Below, piece after piece: positions 40,497-48,624 of a stretch of DNA of 64,000 nt. Position 1 is the stretch's first letter; each line of letters opens with the position of its first letter. Location: positions 1 to 64,000 of the forward strand of contig CAYTGL010000006.1 of assembly GCA_964437335.1 (NCBI GenBank). Direction: 5' to 3'. The translations under genes and the position numbers were made by a program. A model generated the notes under the pieces. The model was not told the DNA's origin. It did no database searches and saw nothing but the letters and a program-made list of their open reading frames with translations. This stretch comes from JAITWN01 sp964437335. GTDB taxonomy: Bacteria; Pseudomonadota; Gammaproteobacteria; SZUA-140.

Positions 40497-41339
40497 TTAT
40501 TGACCTATTGCCTTCATCCTATCATGAGCCACATGGACACCGTGGTCATAAGGCGTGCGGTTGCTGCCGGTCGCAAAGTAGGGATCCGCTACCGAGAGGT
40601 AGGCTGCGGCGTCCAGAATATCCTGATCGGATAACTTCTGGGCCACCTTCTGCATCTGCCCCATCGGATCGTTGGCCCTGCTGCCGTCGCGCCACTGCCT
40701 CAACTGGGCGACCAGGTACGTATAGCGCTGCTGGCCGATCATCGGGTAAACCGGCGGTGCGCCGGCCCCGCCCACGCCATGGCAGGACTTGCAGGCCGGT
40801 ACGCCAGGTCCCTGACTGCCGAGATCACGCGGATAGCCGTCAGTCCTGACCGGGCTGCCAAACTCGACGAGTTGACGGCCACGATAGGGCCTGCCGACCT
40901 CGACGCCGCTCGCGGCCAGCTCTTCGAGGTAGCTCTCGTTGAACAGATATGGGCTGGCAGGAAATTTGTTGGCGAGATAGGTCGCGACATCGATCCTGTC
41001 CTGAGGACTCAGCGCCGCGGCGAATGCGTTCATGACCACGCCCGCGCCCTGCGGCGTACGCTTGTTAGCGGCGAAGTCCTCGAGTTGCTTGTACAGGAAC
41101 GTAAAGAACTGACCGGCAATCCGGGGAGCGCCCAACGCATCAATTCCGGTCCCGTCTTCACCGTGACAGGACAAGCAGGCTGCCGCATCGCCTTTCCCTT
41201 GTGTAAAGATTTTATGGCCATTGGCCATGTCGCCCGGCCCGAGGGAGTACAAACCCTTCGCAGCCATCGCATTACCCGTCGACAGCGCAAACCCGATCAT
41301 CACCGCAATCGCTGTCAATACCAGCTTCTTGTGTCCCAT
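40497..41339 (-). CDS. Dihaem cytochrome c4-like protein
   Basis: Periplasmic electron carrier, 280 residues. Signal peptide LVLTAIAVMIGFALSTGNAMA. Two cytochrome c domains: C55-x-x-C58-H59 (ACLSCHGEDGTG) and C183-x-x-C186-H187 (ACKSCHGVGGAGAPP), each followed by the c4-type PRIAGQ or PMIGQQRYTYLVAQL segment. It is longer than typical c4 (about 190-210), mainly in an interdomain insert near 125-175. The ATG at 41339 has GGGAGGGG upstream. A likely donor to the oxidase. Terminated by hairpins at 40453 and 40325. Confidence 0.88.
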   Translation of the reverse strand: MGHKKLVLTAIAVMIGFALSTGNAMAAKGLYSLGPGDMANGHKIFTQGKGDAAACLSCHGEDGTGIDALGAPRIAGQFFTFLYKQLEDFAANKRTPQGAGVVMNAFAAALSPQDRIDVATYLANKFPASPYLFNESYLEELAASGVEVGRPYRGRQLVEFGSPVRTDGYPRDLGSQGPGVPACKSCHGVGGAGAPPVYPMIGQQRYTYLVAQLRQWRDGSRANDPMGQMQKVAQKLSDQDILDAAAYLSVADPYFATGSNRTPYDHGVHVAHDRMKAIGQ

Positions 41340-41440
41340 TTGCAGACCCCTCCCGCGTGTAAACTCGCCACTTTCCGTAGAGTCACCGCCGCAGTTCACT
41401 GCGATAGCTCCTCGCGAAGATTTCTATTGTTATTCAGAGC

Positions 41441-41542
41441 CTACTTCGAATTCACCCAGAGCAGCACCGCCGCCAGGGTAAACGCCAATCCGAACCAGAT
41501 CGCATAGACTGTAACGACACCTGCTGTATCCAGTACAAACAT
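41441..41542 (-). CDS. Membrane microprotein, 33 residues
   Basis: GGGAGGTG precedes the ATG at 41542 by about 4 nt. The product is a single helix, VVTVYAIWFGLAFTLAAVLL, with short ends (MFVLDTAG and WVNSK). First gene after the promoter at 41604-41633 and upstream of the c4-like gene by about 100 nt. Family not identifiable. Confidence 0.62.
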   Translation of the reverse strand: MFVLDTAGVVTVYAIWFGLAFTLAAVLLWVNSK

Positions 41543-41603
41543 TGCACACCTCCCGTCTTCTCTGTCCAGCGGGTGCCCCGCCATTATTTTATTGACCCGG
41601 CCC

Positions 41604-41633
41604 AGTATAGCAAGACCGCGATTGACGCAACAA
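41604..41633 (-). promoter_or_regulatory. Predicted promoter of the microprotein-cytochrome c4 transcript
   Basis: Minus strand: TTGTTG (41633-41628), 18-nt spacer, TATACT (41609-41604), about 60 nt upstream of the ATG at 41542. A tandem repeat lies immediately upstream of the -35 box. Confidence 0.5.
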
Positions 41634-41644
41634 TTCCTGATTCT

Positions 41645-41680
41645 GATGCCGTTCGTGCTCAGGATGCCGTTTGTGCTCAG
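41645..41680. repeat. Tandem 18-bp direct repeat upstream of a cytochrome promoter
   Basis: GATGCCGTTCGTGCTCAG is followed directly by the same 18 bases with a single C-to-T change. The repeats end 12 nt before the -35 box of the predicted minus-strand promoter, a typical place for an activator bound as tandem copies. Confidence 0.6.
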
Positions 41681-42203
41681 ACTGTCAGATATTATTCTTG
41701 ATAGTAGGACTACAGAGATTGGGTGTTATTTAACATGACTCGAAATCGCAATGCAAGACTTGTATGAGTCGCGCGCGCAATCGGTCCCCCGTCCCGGAGG
41801 CCGGCCCTGCTGCGCGTGGCGCTGGTTTCCGCCGTCTCGTGCCCCGGAAAATGCGAACATCCTAAATTTACAGGGAAAATCGGGTACCGGGCAATGGCGC
41901 AGGGCCTCGGCGCGCATCGGATGACGCACAACGCACCCCCGTCACCGGTGTTCCTTCTGGACCGGGCGTCACTGCTGGTGCATTATGTGCGCTGCGCGCG
42001 CCGTGGTGAAGCGAAATCGGCGGTTCAGCAGGTCGCGGCAAGCTGCGGTGTCCGCTCCGGGTATCCGTATACCATCCTGTCATTCGTGCAACGACCGGCC
42101 TCTGTGCAAGGCGGCAAATCGCGCGGCGCCAAGCCGGCACGCAGGCGTCCGGCGCATGACAGGATATACGGCCGGACAATGACGGAAAGATGATCCGGAA
42201 CGC
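41681..42203. other. Intergenic region upstream of the polytopic membrane gene
   Basis: About 520 nt. Overlapping frames exist on both strands (41816-42193 plus, 41868-42212 minus), but none has a recognisable protein pattern or a good start signal. The promoter of the gene at 42204 should be here; I could not place it. Confidence 0.35.
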
Positions 42204-43697
42204 ATGATGCAATCGGTCAATTCACACGCAATCAACTATTTCGAACGGTACTGGGGCATTCTCGTCCTTCTGCTATGGGGCGCCTGCCTGCTCGTCTTCG
42301 AAGTCATCCGCCCCGATCGCTATGGCATCGATGAAGGCGCCGCCCGCGCCCTGATCCTGAACTGGGCCGTGTTCGACCGGGTCCTGAATCCGCTGATCAC
42401 GCTTGGTATCCCCGATTTCCGCGCGATGCTGTTCATTCCACTCGGGGCCTACTGGTCGGGCAACCTCCTCGCGGCAAAGATCTTCACGATGCTGATGGCC
42501 TTCGTCGCGGTCACGCTGCTGTATCGCTGGAGCAGGCACACCGCCGATAGCGAAACCGCGCTGATCGCCGGCGGCCTGTTGCTGATCTTCCCGCTGTTCA
42601 TCAACCAGGTCGACTCGATCGCCGCGGGCGCCTATCTGCTGTTGACCTTCACGGTCGGCGCGTGGATCTCGCGGAAGCATGACGACGCGCCGCGTCCGCT
42701 CAGTACCTGGTTCTTTATCATGATGATCTGGGTGCTGATCACGATCACCATCCACCCGCTCGGGCTCGCTTACCCGGCGGCGCTCGCATGGTACTGGCAT
42801 AACAAGGAAATCGCCGACCTGCGCCGCAAGAAATACCTGTATATCGGGCTTGCGCTGATCGTCTCGATCACGACCGCGATGCGCGGCGGCTGGCAGTCCA
42901 CCGAATGGCTGCAAAATCCGTTTTTCACACTGGGCCAGTCGTGGCACGCGCTGACCGGAGTCAGCGGAGAACCCGGCATGCTCGTGGCCACGCTGCTGAC
43001 TCTCGCATTGCTCGTAATCGCCTGGGTCGACCGGCGATTCCTGACGACCGACCTGCTCGGTACGACGCTGCTGTTCGGCGTCATCATCGGGCTTGCCGCG
43101 GCTGACCCCGCATGGGCGTTGATCGCGGTCACACTGGTCCTGTTCCGCGGCGCCTATCACCTGGTACGGCTCAACACCTTGATGGCTGCGGGAGGGAGAG
43201 GACTGCTGCGCAACCGGGCGCTCGTACTGAGCGTGTTCTTCCTGATCTCGATCAGCTCGATGATTTCCGACAAGGCGCGGGTTCAGGCGATCCAGGCCGG
43301 CGAGATGAGCCCGCAGGACGAACTGATCCGCATCATCGCACAGGAAGTAGCGGACAATCTCGAGGCCACGGAAAAACTGAGGATCGCCAGCCAGTGGCCG
43401 GGACGCACGATGATCGCGACCCGGCTCGATACCTTCCAGCTTCCGCCCGATACCGAGCAGACCAACATGGAGTTCCTCGCGTCGCTGAGCGGCATCACCC
43501 ATCTGATCTTCGACCCGACCGACCCGCAAAATGCCTTCCTGGTCAGGCGCGTCTCGGAATTGACCGGTGTCACCCAGACCCTCGACGTCAACGAGGGCGG
43601 CGTCCTCCTCCAGATCATGGCCTGGGATGCGGAGGATCTGGCAGACCTGCCCGCCGGCGACAGTTTAATGGGGTCTGACCCCATTAATCTTTATTAA
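42204..43697 (+). CDS. Polytopic membrane protein, GT-C glycosyltransferase-like topology
   Basis: 497 residues, about eleven transmembrane helices between 15 and 370, then a periplasmic C-terminal domain of about 120 residues. The first loop contains RYGIDEGAARALILNWAVFD; an acidic pair in the first external loop is common in GT-C glycosyltransferases, so lipid-linked sugar transfer is possible, but similarity is weak. The last dozen codons (MGSDPINLY and neighbours) are supplied by a REP-like palindrome, so the native end was probably altered. Convergent with mutM. CGGAACGC precedes the start; a second ATG follows immediately. Confidence 0.6.
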   Translation: MMQSVNSHAINYFERYWGILVLLLWGACLLVFEVIRPDRYGIDEGAARALILNWAVFDRVLNPLITLGIPDFRAMLFIPLGAYWSGNLLAAKIFTMLMAFVAVTLLYRWSRHTADSETALIAGGLLLIFPLFINQVDSIAAGAYLLLTFTVGAWISRKHDDAPRPLSTWFFIMMIWVLITITIHPLGLAYPAALAWYWHNKEIADLRRKKYLYIGLALIVSITTAMRGGWQSTEWLQNPFFTLGQSWHALTGVSGEPGMLVATLLTLALLVIAWVDRRFLTTDLLGTTLLFGVIIGLAAADPAWALIAVTLVLFRGAYHLVRLNTLMAAGGRGLLRNRALVLSVFFLISISSMISDKARVQAIQAGEMSPQDELIRIIAQEVADNLEATEKLRIASQWPGRTMIATRLDTFQLPPDTEQTNMEFLASLSGITHLIFDPTDPQNAFLVRRVSELTGVTQTLDVNEGGVLLQIMAWDAEDLADLPAGDSLMGSDPINLY

Positions 43698-43700
43698 ACT
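43662..43700. repeat. REP-like nested palindrome
   Basis: TTAATGGGGTC-T-GACCCCATTAA is a perfect 23-nt palindrome at 43665-43687, flanked by AGTTTAAT (43662-43669) and ATTAAACT (43693-43700) as outer arms. It covers the 3' end of the membrane gene and touches the mutM stop (43699-43701). The GGGGTC-T-GACCCC core is a dispersed element I recall from many proteobacterial genomes. Only one copy is in this window. It could act as a bidirectional terminator. Confidence 0.75.
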
Positions 43701-44514
43701 AGCGCTGGCAAGCAGCGCAGTACCAGGTCGCGCGCTGCGCTTGCCGGATACTTCTGATGGTCGCGCCGCAGCCCGTGCACGGCAGTCCGTCCCGCCCGTA
43801 GACCTTGAGTTGCTGCTCGAACCACCCCTTGCGTCCCTGTTCATCATGGAAATCGCGCAGGGTCGTGCCGCCCTGCCGGATCGCATCGGCGAGTACCTGC
43901 CGGATCGCATCGGCAACGCGATCGTAGCGCGGCGCGGATATCCGCCCGGCCTGGCGCAGCGGACGGACGCCGGCGATCCACAGCGCCTCGTTCGCATAGA
44001 TGTTACCGACGCCGGCGACCGTCGCGGCGTCCATCAGGAAGGGCTTGATTGCGGTCGTTCTGCCGCGTGATCGCATATGAAGCCAGGCGCCGGTGAAGGC
44101 CTCACTGAACGGTTCCGGCCCGATGTTCCTAAGCAGTTCATGACGCAGCGGGTCACCGGTGGTCCATACCGCAAGTCCGAAGCGGCGCGGATCCCGGTAA
44201 CGCAGGACGACGCCGTCCGTGAGCACGATATCGAAGTGCTCATGTCTGTCCGGAGTGGCGCCGGTTCGCACGAGGCGCAGGCTGCCAGACATGCCGAGAT
44301 GCAGGATCACGGTCCCGGCATGAGTCCGCAACAGCAGGTACTTGGCCCGGCGCTCGACCGCCTCGATCGTCTGACCCGGCAGTCCGCGATCGAGCCGGCG
44401 CGACAGCGGCAGGCGCAGGCGGCGTTCGCGCACGACGAGCGCCGCGACCTTGCGGCCGGTCAGTGCCGGCGCGATGCCGCGGCGCGCGGTCTCGACTTCA
44501 GGCAGTTCGGGCAT
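43699..44514 (-). CDS. mutM: Formamidopyrimidine-DNA glycosylase MutM
   Basis: Removes 8-oxoguanine and formamidopyrimidines from DNA and nicks the backbone. 271 residues. The N-terminal catalytic motif PELPEVETARRGIAP provides Pro1 and Glu2 after Met removal; RRAKYLLL carries the conserved Lys57. The damage-recognition segment includes GVGNIYANEALW. The C-terminal zinc finger reads CTGCGATIRSIRQAQRATWY with the second pair CAAC. The REP-like palindrome lies at its 3' end. It is 15 nt after the DUF4340 gene's stop region. Confidence 0.96.
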   Translation of the reverse strand: MPELPEVETARRGIAPALTGRKVAALVVRERRLRLPLSRRLDRGLPGQTIEAVERRAKYLLLRTHAGTVILHLGMSGSLRLVRTGATPDRHEHFDIVLTDGVVLRYRDPRRFGLAVWTTGDPLRHELLRNIGPEPFSEAFTGAWLHMRSRGRTTAIKPFLMDAATVAGVGNIYANEALWIAGVRPLRQAGRISAPRYDRVADAIRQVLADAIRQGGTTLRDFHDEQGRKGWFEQQLKVYGRDGLPCTGCGATIRSIRQAQRATWYCAACQR

Positions 44515-44529
44515 ATTCAGGCATCGCCG

Positions 44530-45393
44530 TCATCGCAACAGCGCGTCCGGGTCCGGCGTCGGCTTCAGCATCCGACTGCCCTGATCCGAGCCCAGATGAT
44601 AGACGAGCCCGGCCTCGGGTAGCGCCAGCACGAGATCGGCTTCCGATTCAATGATGTGATACTCGAGCGGCTGCCCGCTGCCCTGCAAGGTTATGCTGAT
44701 CTTCCCCTGCGCCACATCGCCGTCGTAAGGTTGAACGAGAAGCGCGTTGGCATGAGTCCATGCATCGACGATCTGGTTCAGTGCATCCATCGAAATCTCC
44801 CGCTCCGGTTCGATCCTCCAGCGGCCCTGCGCATCCTGCTCGATCGTGAAATCCGGCAGCACCAGTCTGACAGGATGGCTTCCTGCGGGCAGCAGGCGGT
44901 TCGACACGAACGACGCGGGACCGAGCTCCAGGCGATCCAGGTAATTGTCATCGACCAGGTGGACGATATTGCCGACCTGCACATAACGCCGGTGATCAAT
45001 CGGTTCGGTGTCACCAAAGGCGATGTCAACAGTGCCGATGCGCAATACCGCGCGTGGCGGGTCGAGACCAAATCCGGCCAGTTCACCGGGCGCGGCCGCG
45101 AAGCGCGCATGGCTGGTTGCGTTGACAATCTGCAGTAGCGGCTCGATCCTGAATTCGTTGGCCGGCGCCTGCAACGGCGCCGACAGGCGCCACTGGCTGT
45201 GTTCGCCGCGCTCGAGGACGATCTCGTCGTGACCGCTCCGCTGAATCATGATCCGCGCGATTTCTTCCACCGCGAGGGCGGTAAGCCGGGTGGAACCCGC
45301 ATCCCGGTCGATGCCAGGCTCGAGCCAGACGACCAGAACCAGCGCCGCCACCATGACGGCAAGCCCCAGATTGAGCAAAAGACGCTTCAGCAT
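44530..45393 (-). CDS. DUF4340 domain protein of a Gld-type export locus
   Basis: 287 residues with an N-terminal membrane anchor (LLLNLGLAVMVAALVLVVWL) and a long periplasmic beta-rich region containing the DUF4340 pattern (WRLSAPLQAPANEFRIEPLL, RRYVQVGNIVHLVDDNYL). Proteins of this kind follow GldG-like proteins in ABC-transporter loci of many bacteria. It starts 6 nt after the GldG-like stop. Its partner or cargo is unknown. Confidence 0.8.
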   Translation of the reverse strand: MLKRLLLNLGLAVMVAALVLVVWLEPGIDRDAGSTRLTALAVEEIARIMIQRSGHDEIVLERGEHSQWRLSAPLQAPANEFRIEPLLQIVNATSHARFAAAPGELAGFGLDPPRAVLRIGTVDIAFGDTEPIDHRRYVQVGNIVHLVDDNYLDRLELGPASFVSNRLLPAGSHPVRLVLPDFTIEQDAQGRWRIEPEREISMDALNQIVDAWTHANALLVQPYDGDVAQGKISITLQGSGQPLEYHIIESEADLVLALPEAGLVYHLGSDQGSRMLKPTPDPDALLR

Positions 45394-45399
45394 GCCGCA

Positions 45400-46773
45400 T
45401 CAGCGCCGGCGGCGCCGGAACCAGATCACCAGGCCGCTGGCGAGCAGGGCGGCCGGCAGCACCAGCAGGAAACCGAAACCGATGACGGCAGTCGTCAGCG
45501 GCGTGAATTCCAGTGACAGGTCAGGAGCGGTGCGCGCCGGGATATCGATGAAGCGGTCGTCACTGGCGAGCCAGTTCGCAATGTTGAATCCGAGCTGCAG
45601 GTTGCCGCCCAGACCGAGGAAACCGTTCGACAGGAAATCGCTGTCGGCGACGACGAAAATACGCTGTGTCCGCGCTTCCGGAGCAGCATCGATCTTGCGC
45701 GTCAGCGCGACACCGAGGGTCAGCGGCCCCGGGATATCCACGCCTTCGTCAAAGGTTACCGTCCCCATGACTTCACCGCTTTCGAGCCAGGTTCCCGACA
45801 GCGTCCGCAGGACCGGGGCGGTCTCCCAGATGACAGGAGATCCGATCGTGATCGCGCCGGCGACCGGAAACAGCGTATTGCGATCGAATCCACGCGTCAG
45901 TTCATGCAGCGGGTAGTTCGCGACCAGCGTAACGCGAGGATCATCGATGCCGAACAGCATCGAGCCGACCTGTGACACCGTCGGATCGACGACGACGCCC
46001 TGTTCGAAGCGGATGCCCAGGTATTCAGCGAGCGGCTCGAGCCCGTGCAGGCCATCCCCGGGTTCGGCCAGCCACAGCAGATTCCCGCCGCGCTCGACAT
46101 GCTCGCTGATGATCGCGACCTCACCGGGCATCAGTACGGATTGCGGGGCGGCGATCACCAGCGCAATCGCCTCCGGCAGGATCGCGGGCGCTTCGACGAG
46201 ATTGATTCGGGCGGCGTCTATGCCCTTGCTTCGCAATTGTTCGGTCCACACCTGGTAATCCTGATCGGCGCGGCCGTCCGGGTTCCGCTCGCCGTGACCG
46301 GCAAGGAACAGCAGCCGGCGGTCACCGCCCCGCGCAAGACGCTGCAGCGCGTTCGTCAGGCCGCTTTCAGAGACGTCGCGCAGGCGCTCCTCGTGATTCA
46401 GAAAGGCGATGACCAGTTCGCCGTCGGCGATGCCGAGCTCGCGCGCGCGCTGCGGCTCGCGATCGGGATTAATGAATTCCAGCCGGATATCCGCTTTGTG
46501 GCGCTGGTAGCGCGCGACGAGGTCTCCGATATTCCTGCGCAGCAACGGCGGCGCCTCGCGCGCCCATGCGGTAATCCGCACTTCCTCCGGCATCTCGCGC
46601 AATAGCGCGATACTGGCCTCCGACAGCGTGTTGCGACCGCTTGCGGTCCAGTCCGCCTCGTAGGCATAGCGCGTGCTGAGCCAGCCGAGCAAGCCGATGA
46701 CAACAAGGAAAAGCAGCACGAACAGCAGCGTCTGCAGCCGCAACATGCGTCGTGTACGAGTCGTCACCTTCAT
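45400..46773 (-). CDS. GldG-family ABC transporter auxiliary protein
   Basis: 457 residues: helix near 12-32, a large periplasmic region with the GldG/ABC-type domain (RNTLSEASIALLREMPEEVR; FINPDREPQRARELGI; LFLAGHGERNP), and a C-terminal helix (about 425-448) before RRRRR. In gliding bacteria GldG pairs with GldA and GldF; in proteobacteria similar sets have no established role. It follows the permease gene by 4 nt. Confidence 0.82.
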   Translation of the reverse strand: MKVTTRTRRMLRLQTLLFVLLFLVVIGLLGWLSTRYAYEADWTASGRNTLSEASIALLREMPEEVRITAWAREAPPLLRRNIGDLVARYQRHKADIRLEFINPDREPQRARELGIADGELVIAFLNHEERLRDVSESGLTNALQRLARGGDRRLLFLAGHGERNPDGRADQDYQVWTEQLRSKGIDAARINLVEAPAILPEAIALVIAAPQSVLMPGEVAIISEHVERGGNLLWLAEPGDGLHGLEPLAEYLGIRFEQGVVVDPTVSQVGSMLFGIDDPRVTLVANYPLHELTRGFDRNTLFPVAGAITIGSPVIWETAPVLRTLSGTWLESGEVMGTVTFDEGVDIPGPLTLGVALTRKIDAAPEARTQRIFVVADSDFLSNGFLGLGGNLQLGFNIANWLASDDRFIDIPARTAPDLSLEFTPLTTAVIGFGFLLVLPAALLASGLVIWFRRRRR

Positions 46774-46777
46774 CGTA

Positions 46778-47533
46778 TCAATGTTGCAGGCGATAGGAAT
46801 CGAGGCGTCTTATGCTGAGCACCAGAAAAGTCACGACTATCAGCAGATAGTAGATCACGTCGGCGCTGCTGAAGGCTCCGCGCAACAGTGGTTCGTAATG
46901 ACGCAGCATCGACAGGTAAGTCAGCGTGCTGTCTTCGCGATCCGCCGCGCCGGTGCCCCAGTCGATGATCCACAGCAGCAACAGCGCCCCGAATCCTGCA
47001 ACCGCGGCGATCGTCGGCTGGCTGGTCAGTGTCGACATGAACAGCCCGACCGCAGCGAAGGCGGCGAGCAGCAGGAACAGGCCGAGCAGGCCGGACGCGA
47101 CCAGGCCGGGATCCAGCGCGCCGGCCAGCAACAGTGACAAGGGCATCAACGCGATCAGAACCAGCAGCAGAAACAGGAAGCCGAGCACGCCGAGATATTT
47201 ACCGAGGACAATCTCGGTCATCGAGATCGGCGCCGAGAACAACAGCGAAAGGGTGCGATTGCGCAACTCGTCGCTGACCAGGCGCATCGTGACCAGCGGG
47301 ACGATCAGCAGCAGGATGAAAGCCGCGTTGCCGAACAGCGGCGCGATGACCAGTTCGGTGACCCCCGGCGCGCCGGGCATACCGCTCAGCCGGGCCTGGA
47401 TCTGCAGGAAGAAATCGACCTGTGACGAGAATATCCAGGCGAGCACGACCTGCATCACCGCGAGCAGCGTCCACGCCAGCGGCGACAGAAACAGGCTGCG
47501 CAACTCGCGGCCGGCAATCGCCAGGATCATCAC
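46778..47533 (-). CDS. ABC-2 type permease (GldF-like)
   Basis: 251 residues, six transmembrane helices. The start MMILAIAGRELRSLFLSPLAW is typical of ABC-2 permeases, with an amphipathic helix before the first membrane span. GNAAFILLLIVPLVTMRLVSDE and RNRTLSLLFSAPISMTEIVLGKYLG are further family marks. It overlaps the ATPase gene by 4 nt. Substrate unknown. Confidence 0.85.
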   Translation of the reverse strand: MMILAIAGRELRSLFLSPLAWTLLAVMQVVLAWIFSSQVDFFLQIQARLSGMPGAPGVTELVIAPLFGNAAFILLLIVPLVTMRLVSDELRNRTLSLLFSAPISMTEIVLGKYLGVLGFLFLLLVLIALMPLSLLLAGALDPGLVASGLLGLFLLLAAFAAVGLFMSTLTSQPTIAAVAGFGALLLLWIIDWGTGAADREDSTLTYLSMLRHYEPLLRGAFSSADVIYYLLIVVTFLVLSIRRLDSYRLQH

Positions 47534-48504
47534 GCCGCGACCTCCGAATGATTGCCCTGTCCCGCCGCCATGGTTTCATCGCTGCGGGTGATATCGACGA
47601 AGATCTCCTCCAGCGACCTGCGTTCCTGGGTCGCTTCACAGAGGCGCCAGCCCCTCGCGACCGACGCTTCAATAAGACGCTCCGCGGTGTCATCGGCGTC
47701 CGGCATATACTGCAGGCGAAAGTGGCCGTCACCGAGATCGTCGACCGCGGCAATGCCCGCGAGGGCCTCGAGCTCGGCACGCGGCGGCGGATTGCGAAAT
47801 CTGACCGAAAGGCAGGACACGATCATCTGGCGTTGCAGGCCCTCGATGGTGTCATTGAACACCAGGGCGCCGCGGTGGATGATCTGCACACGGTCGCACA
47901 CCGCCTGCACTTCCGGCAGTATGTGCGTCGACAGGATAACACTGTGGTCGCCGCCGAGTTCGCGGATCAGGCTGCGTATCTCCCGGATCTGAATCGGATC
48001 GAGCCCGACCGTAGGCTCGTCGAGGATCACGACTGCCGGGTTATGGATGATCGCCTGGGCGATACCGACACGCTGCTGAAATCCCTTCGAGAGATTGCCG
48101 ATCAGGCGGCGCCCGACGTCGCCGAGACCGCATCGTTCCTTTGCGCGTTCAACCGCCGCTCGTAACCGGTCGCGTGGAATCCGATTCAGTCGCGCGCAGT
48201 AGCGCAGGTACTCATCGACGGTCAACTCGCGATACAACGGGGGTTGCTCCGGCAGATAGCCGAGATGCGACTTTGCCGCCGCGGGTTCATCAAGGATATC
48301 GCTGCCGTTGATCAGCACGCGTCCGGCGCTCGGGGCCAGATTGCCGCTGATGATCTGCATCGTCGACGATTTTCCTGCCCCGTTCGGCCCCAGAAAACCC
48401 AGCACCTCTCCTCGCCCGATCTCAAAGCTGATATCGTTGACGGCGCACAAATGACCGTAGTATCGGTACAGGTGCTCTACCTGTACCAGGCTGTCCCTGT
48501 TCAT
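47530..48504 (-). CDS. ABC-2 type transporter ATPase (GldA-like)
   Basis: 324 residues. Walker A LGPNGAGKSSTMQII, Q-loop LGYLPEQPPLYRELT, signature LSKGFQQRVGIAQA, Walker B VVILDEPTVGLDP, switch His in ILSTHILPEV. The C-terminal 90 residues form the extra domain of this subfamily. First gene of a four-gene set with the permease, GldG-like and DUF4340 proteins. A consensus -10 box (48513-48518) lies so near the ATG that the mRNA is probably leaderless; no Shine-Dalgarno sequence is visible. Confidence 0.9.
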   Translation of the reverse strand: MNRDSLVQVEHLYRYYGHLCAVNDISFEIGRGEVLGFLGPNGAGKSSTMQIISGNLAPSAGRVLINGSDILDEPAAAKSHLGYLPEQPPLYRELTVDEYLRYCARLNRIPRDRLRAAVERAKERCGLGDVGRRLIGNLSKGFQQRVGIAQAIIHNPAVVILDEPTVGLDPIQIREIRSLIRELGGDHSVILSTHILPEVQAVCDRVQIIHRGALVFNDTIEGLQRQMIVSCLSVRFRNPPPRAELEALAGIAAVDDLGDGHFRLQYMPDADDTAERLIEASVARGWRLCEATQERRSLEEIFVDITRSDETMAAGQGNHSEVAA

Positions 48505-48512
48505 GGGCGATC

Positions 48513-48518
48513 ATTATA
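48513..48518 (-). promoter_or_regulatory. TATAAT box 8 nt before the ABC ATPase start
   Basis: Perfect -10 hexamer on the minus strand, with 8 nt between it and the ATG at 48504. Transcription would start within about 2 nt of the ATG. The -35 region is poor (CCATCG at 17-nt spacing), so the promoter may need an activator. Confidence 0.45.
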
Positions 48519-48624
48519 CGCGGATTTTTTTTCAGCGATGGGAATGTATAACCGGAGTCCGGGTCCGCCGACTGCGGGCGCCAGAGATGGTGATGCCACG
48601 CCGATCGCTTCGGCAATCTCCCGC

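Noticed and set aside
41816..42212. Overlapping frames of 125 codons (plus) and 114 codons (minus)
   Set aside because: Both are Arg/Ala/Ser-rich, lack start signals and oppose each other; neither looks like protein.
42273..43529. 418-codon minus-strand open frame opposite the polytopic membrane gene
   Set aside because: Its translation is an Arg/Asp/Gln-rich mirror of hydrophobic codons, whereas the plus strand gives regular transmembrane helices.
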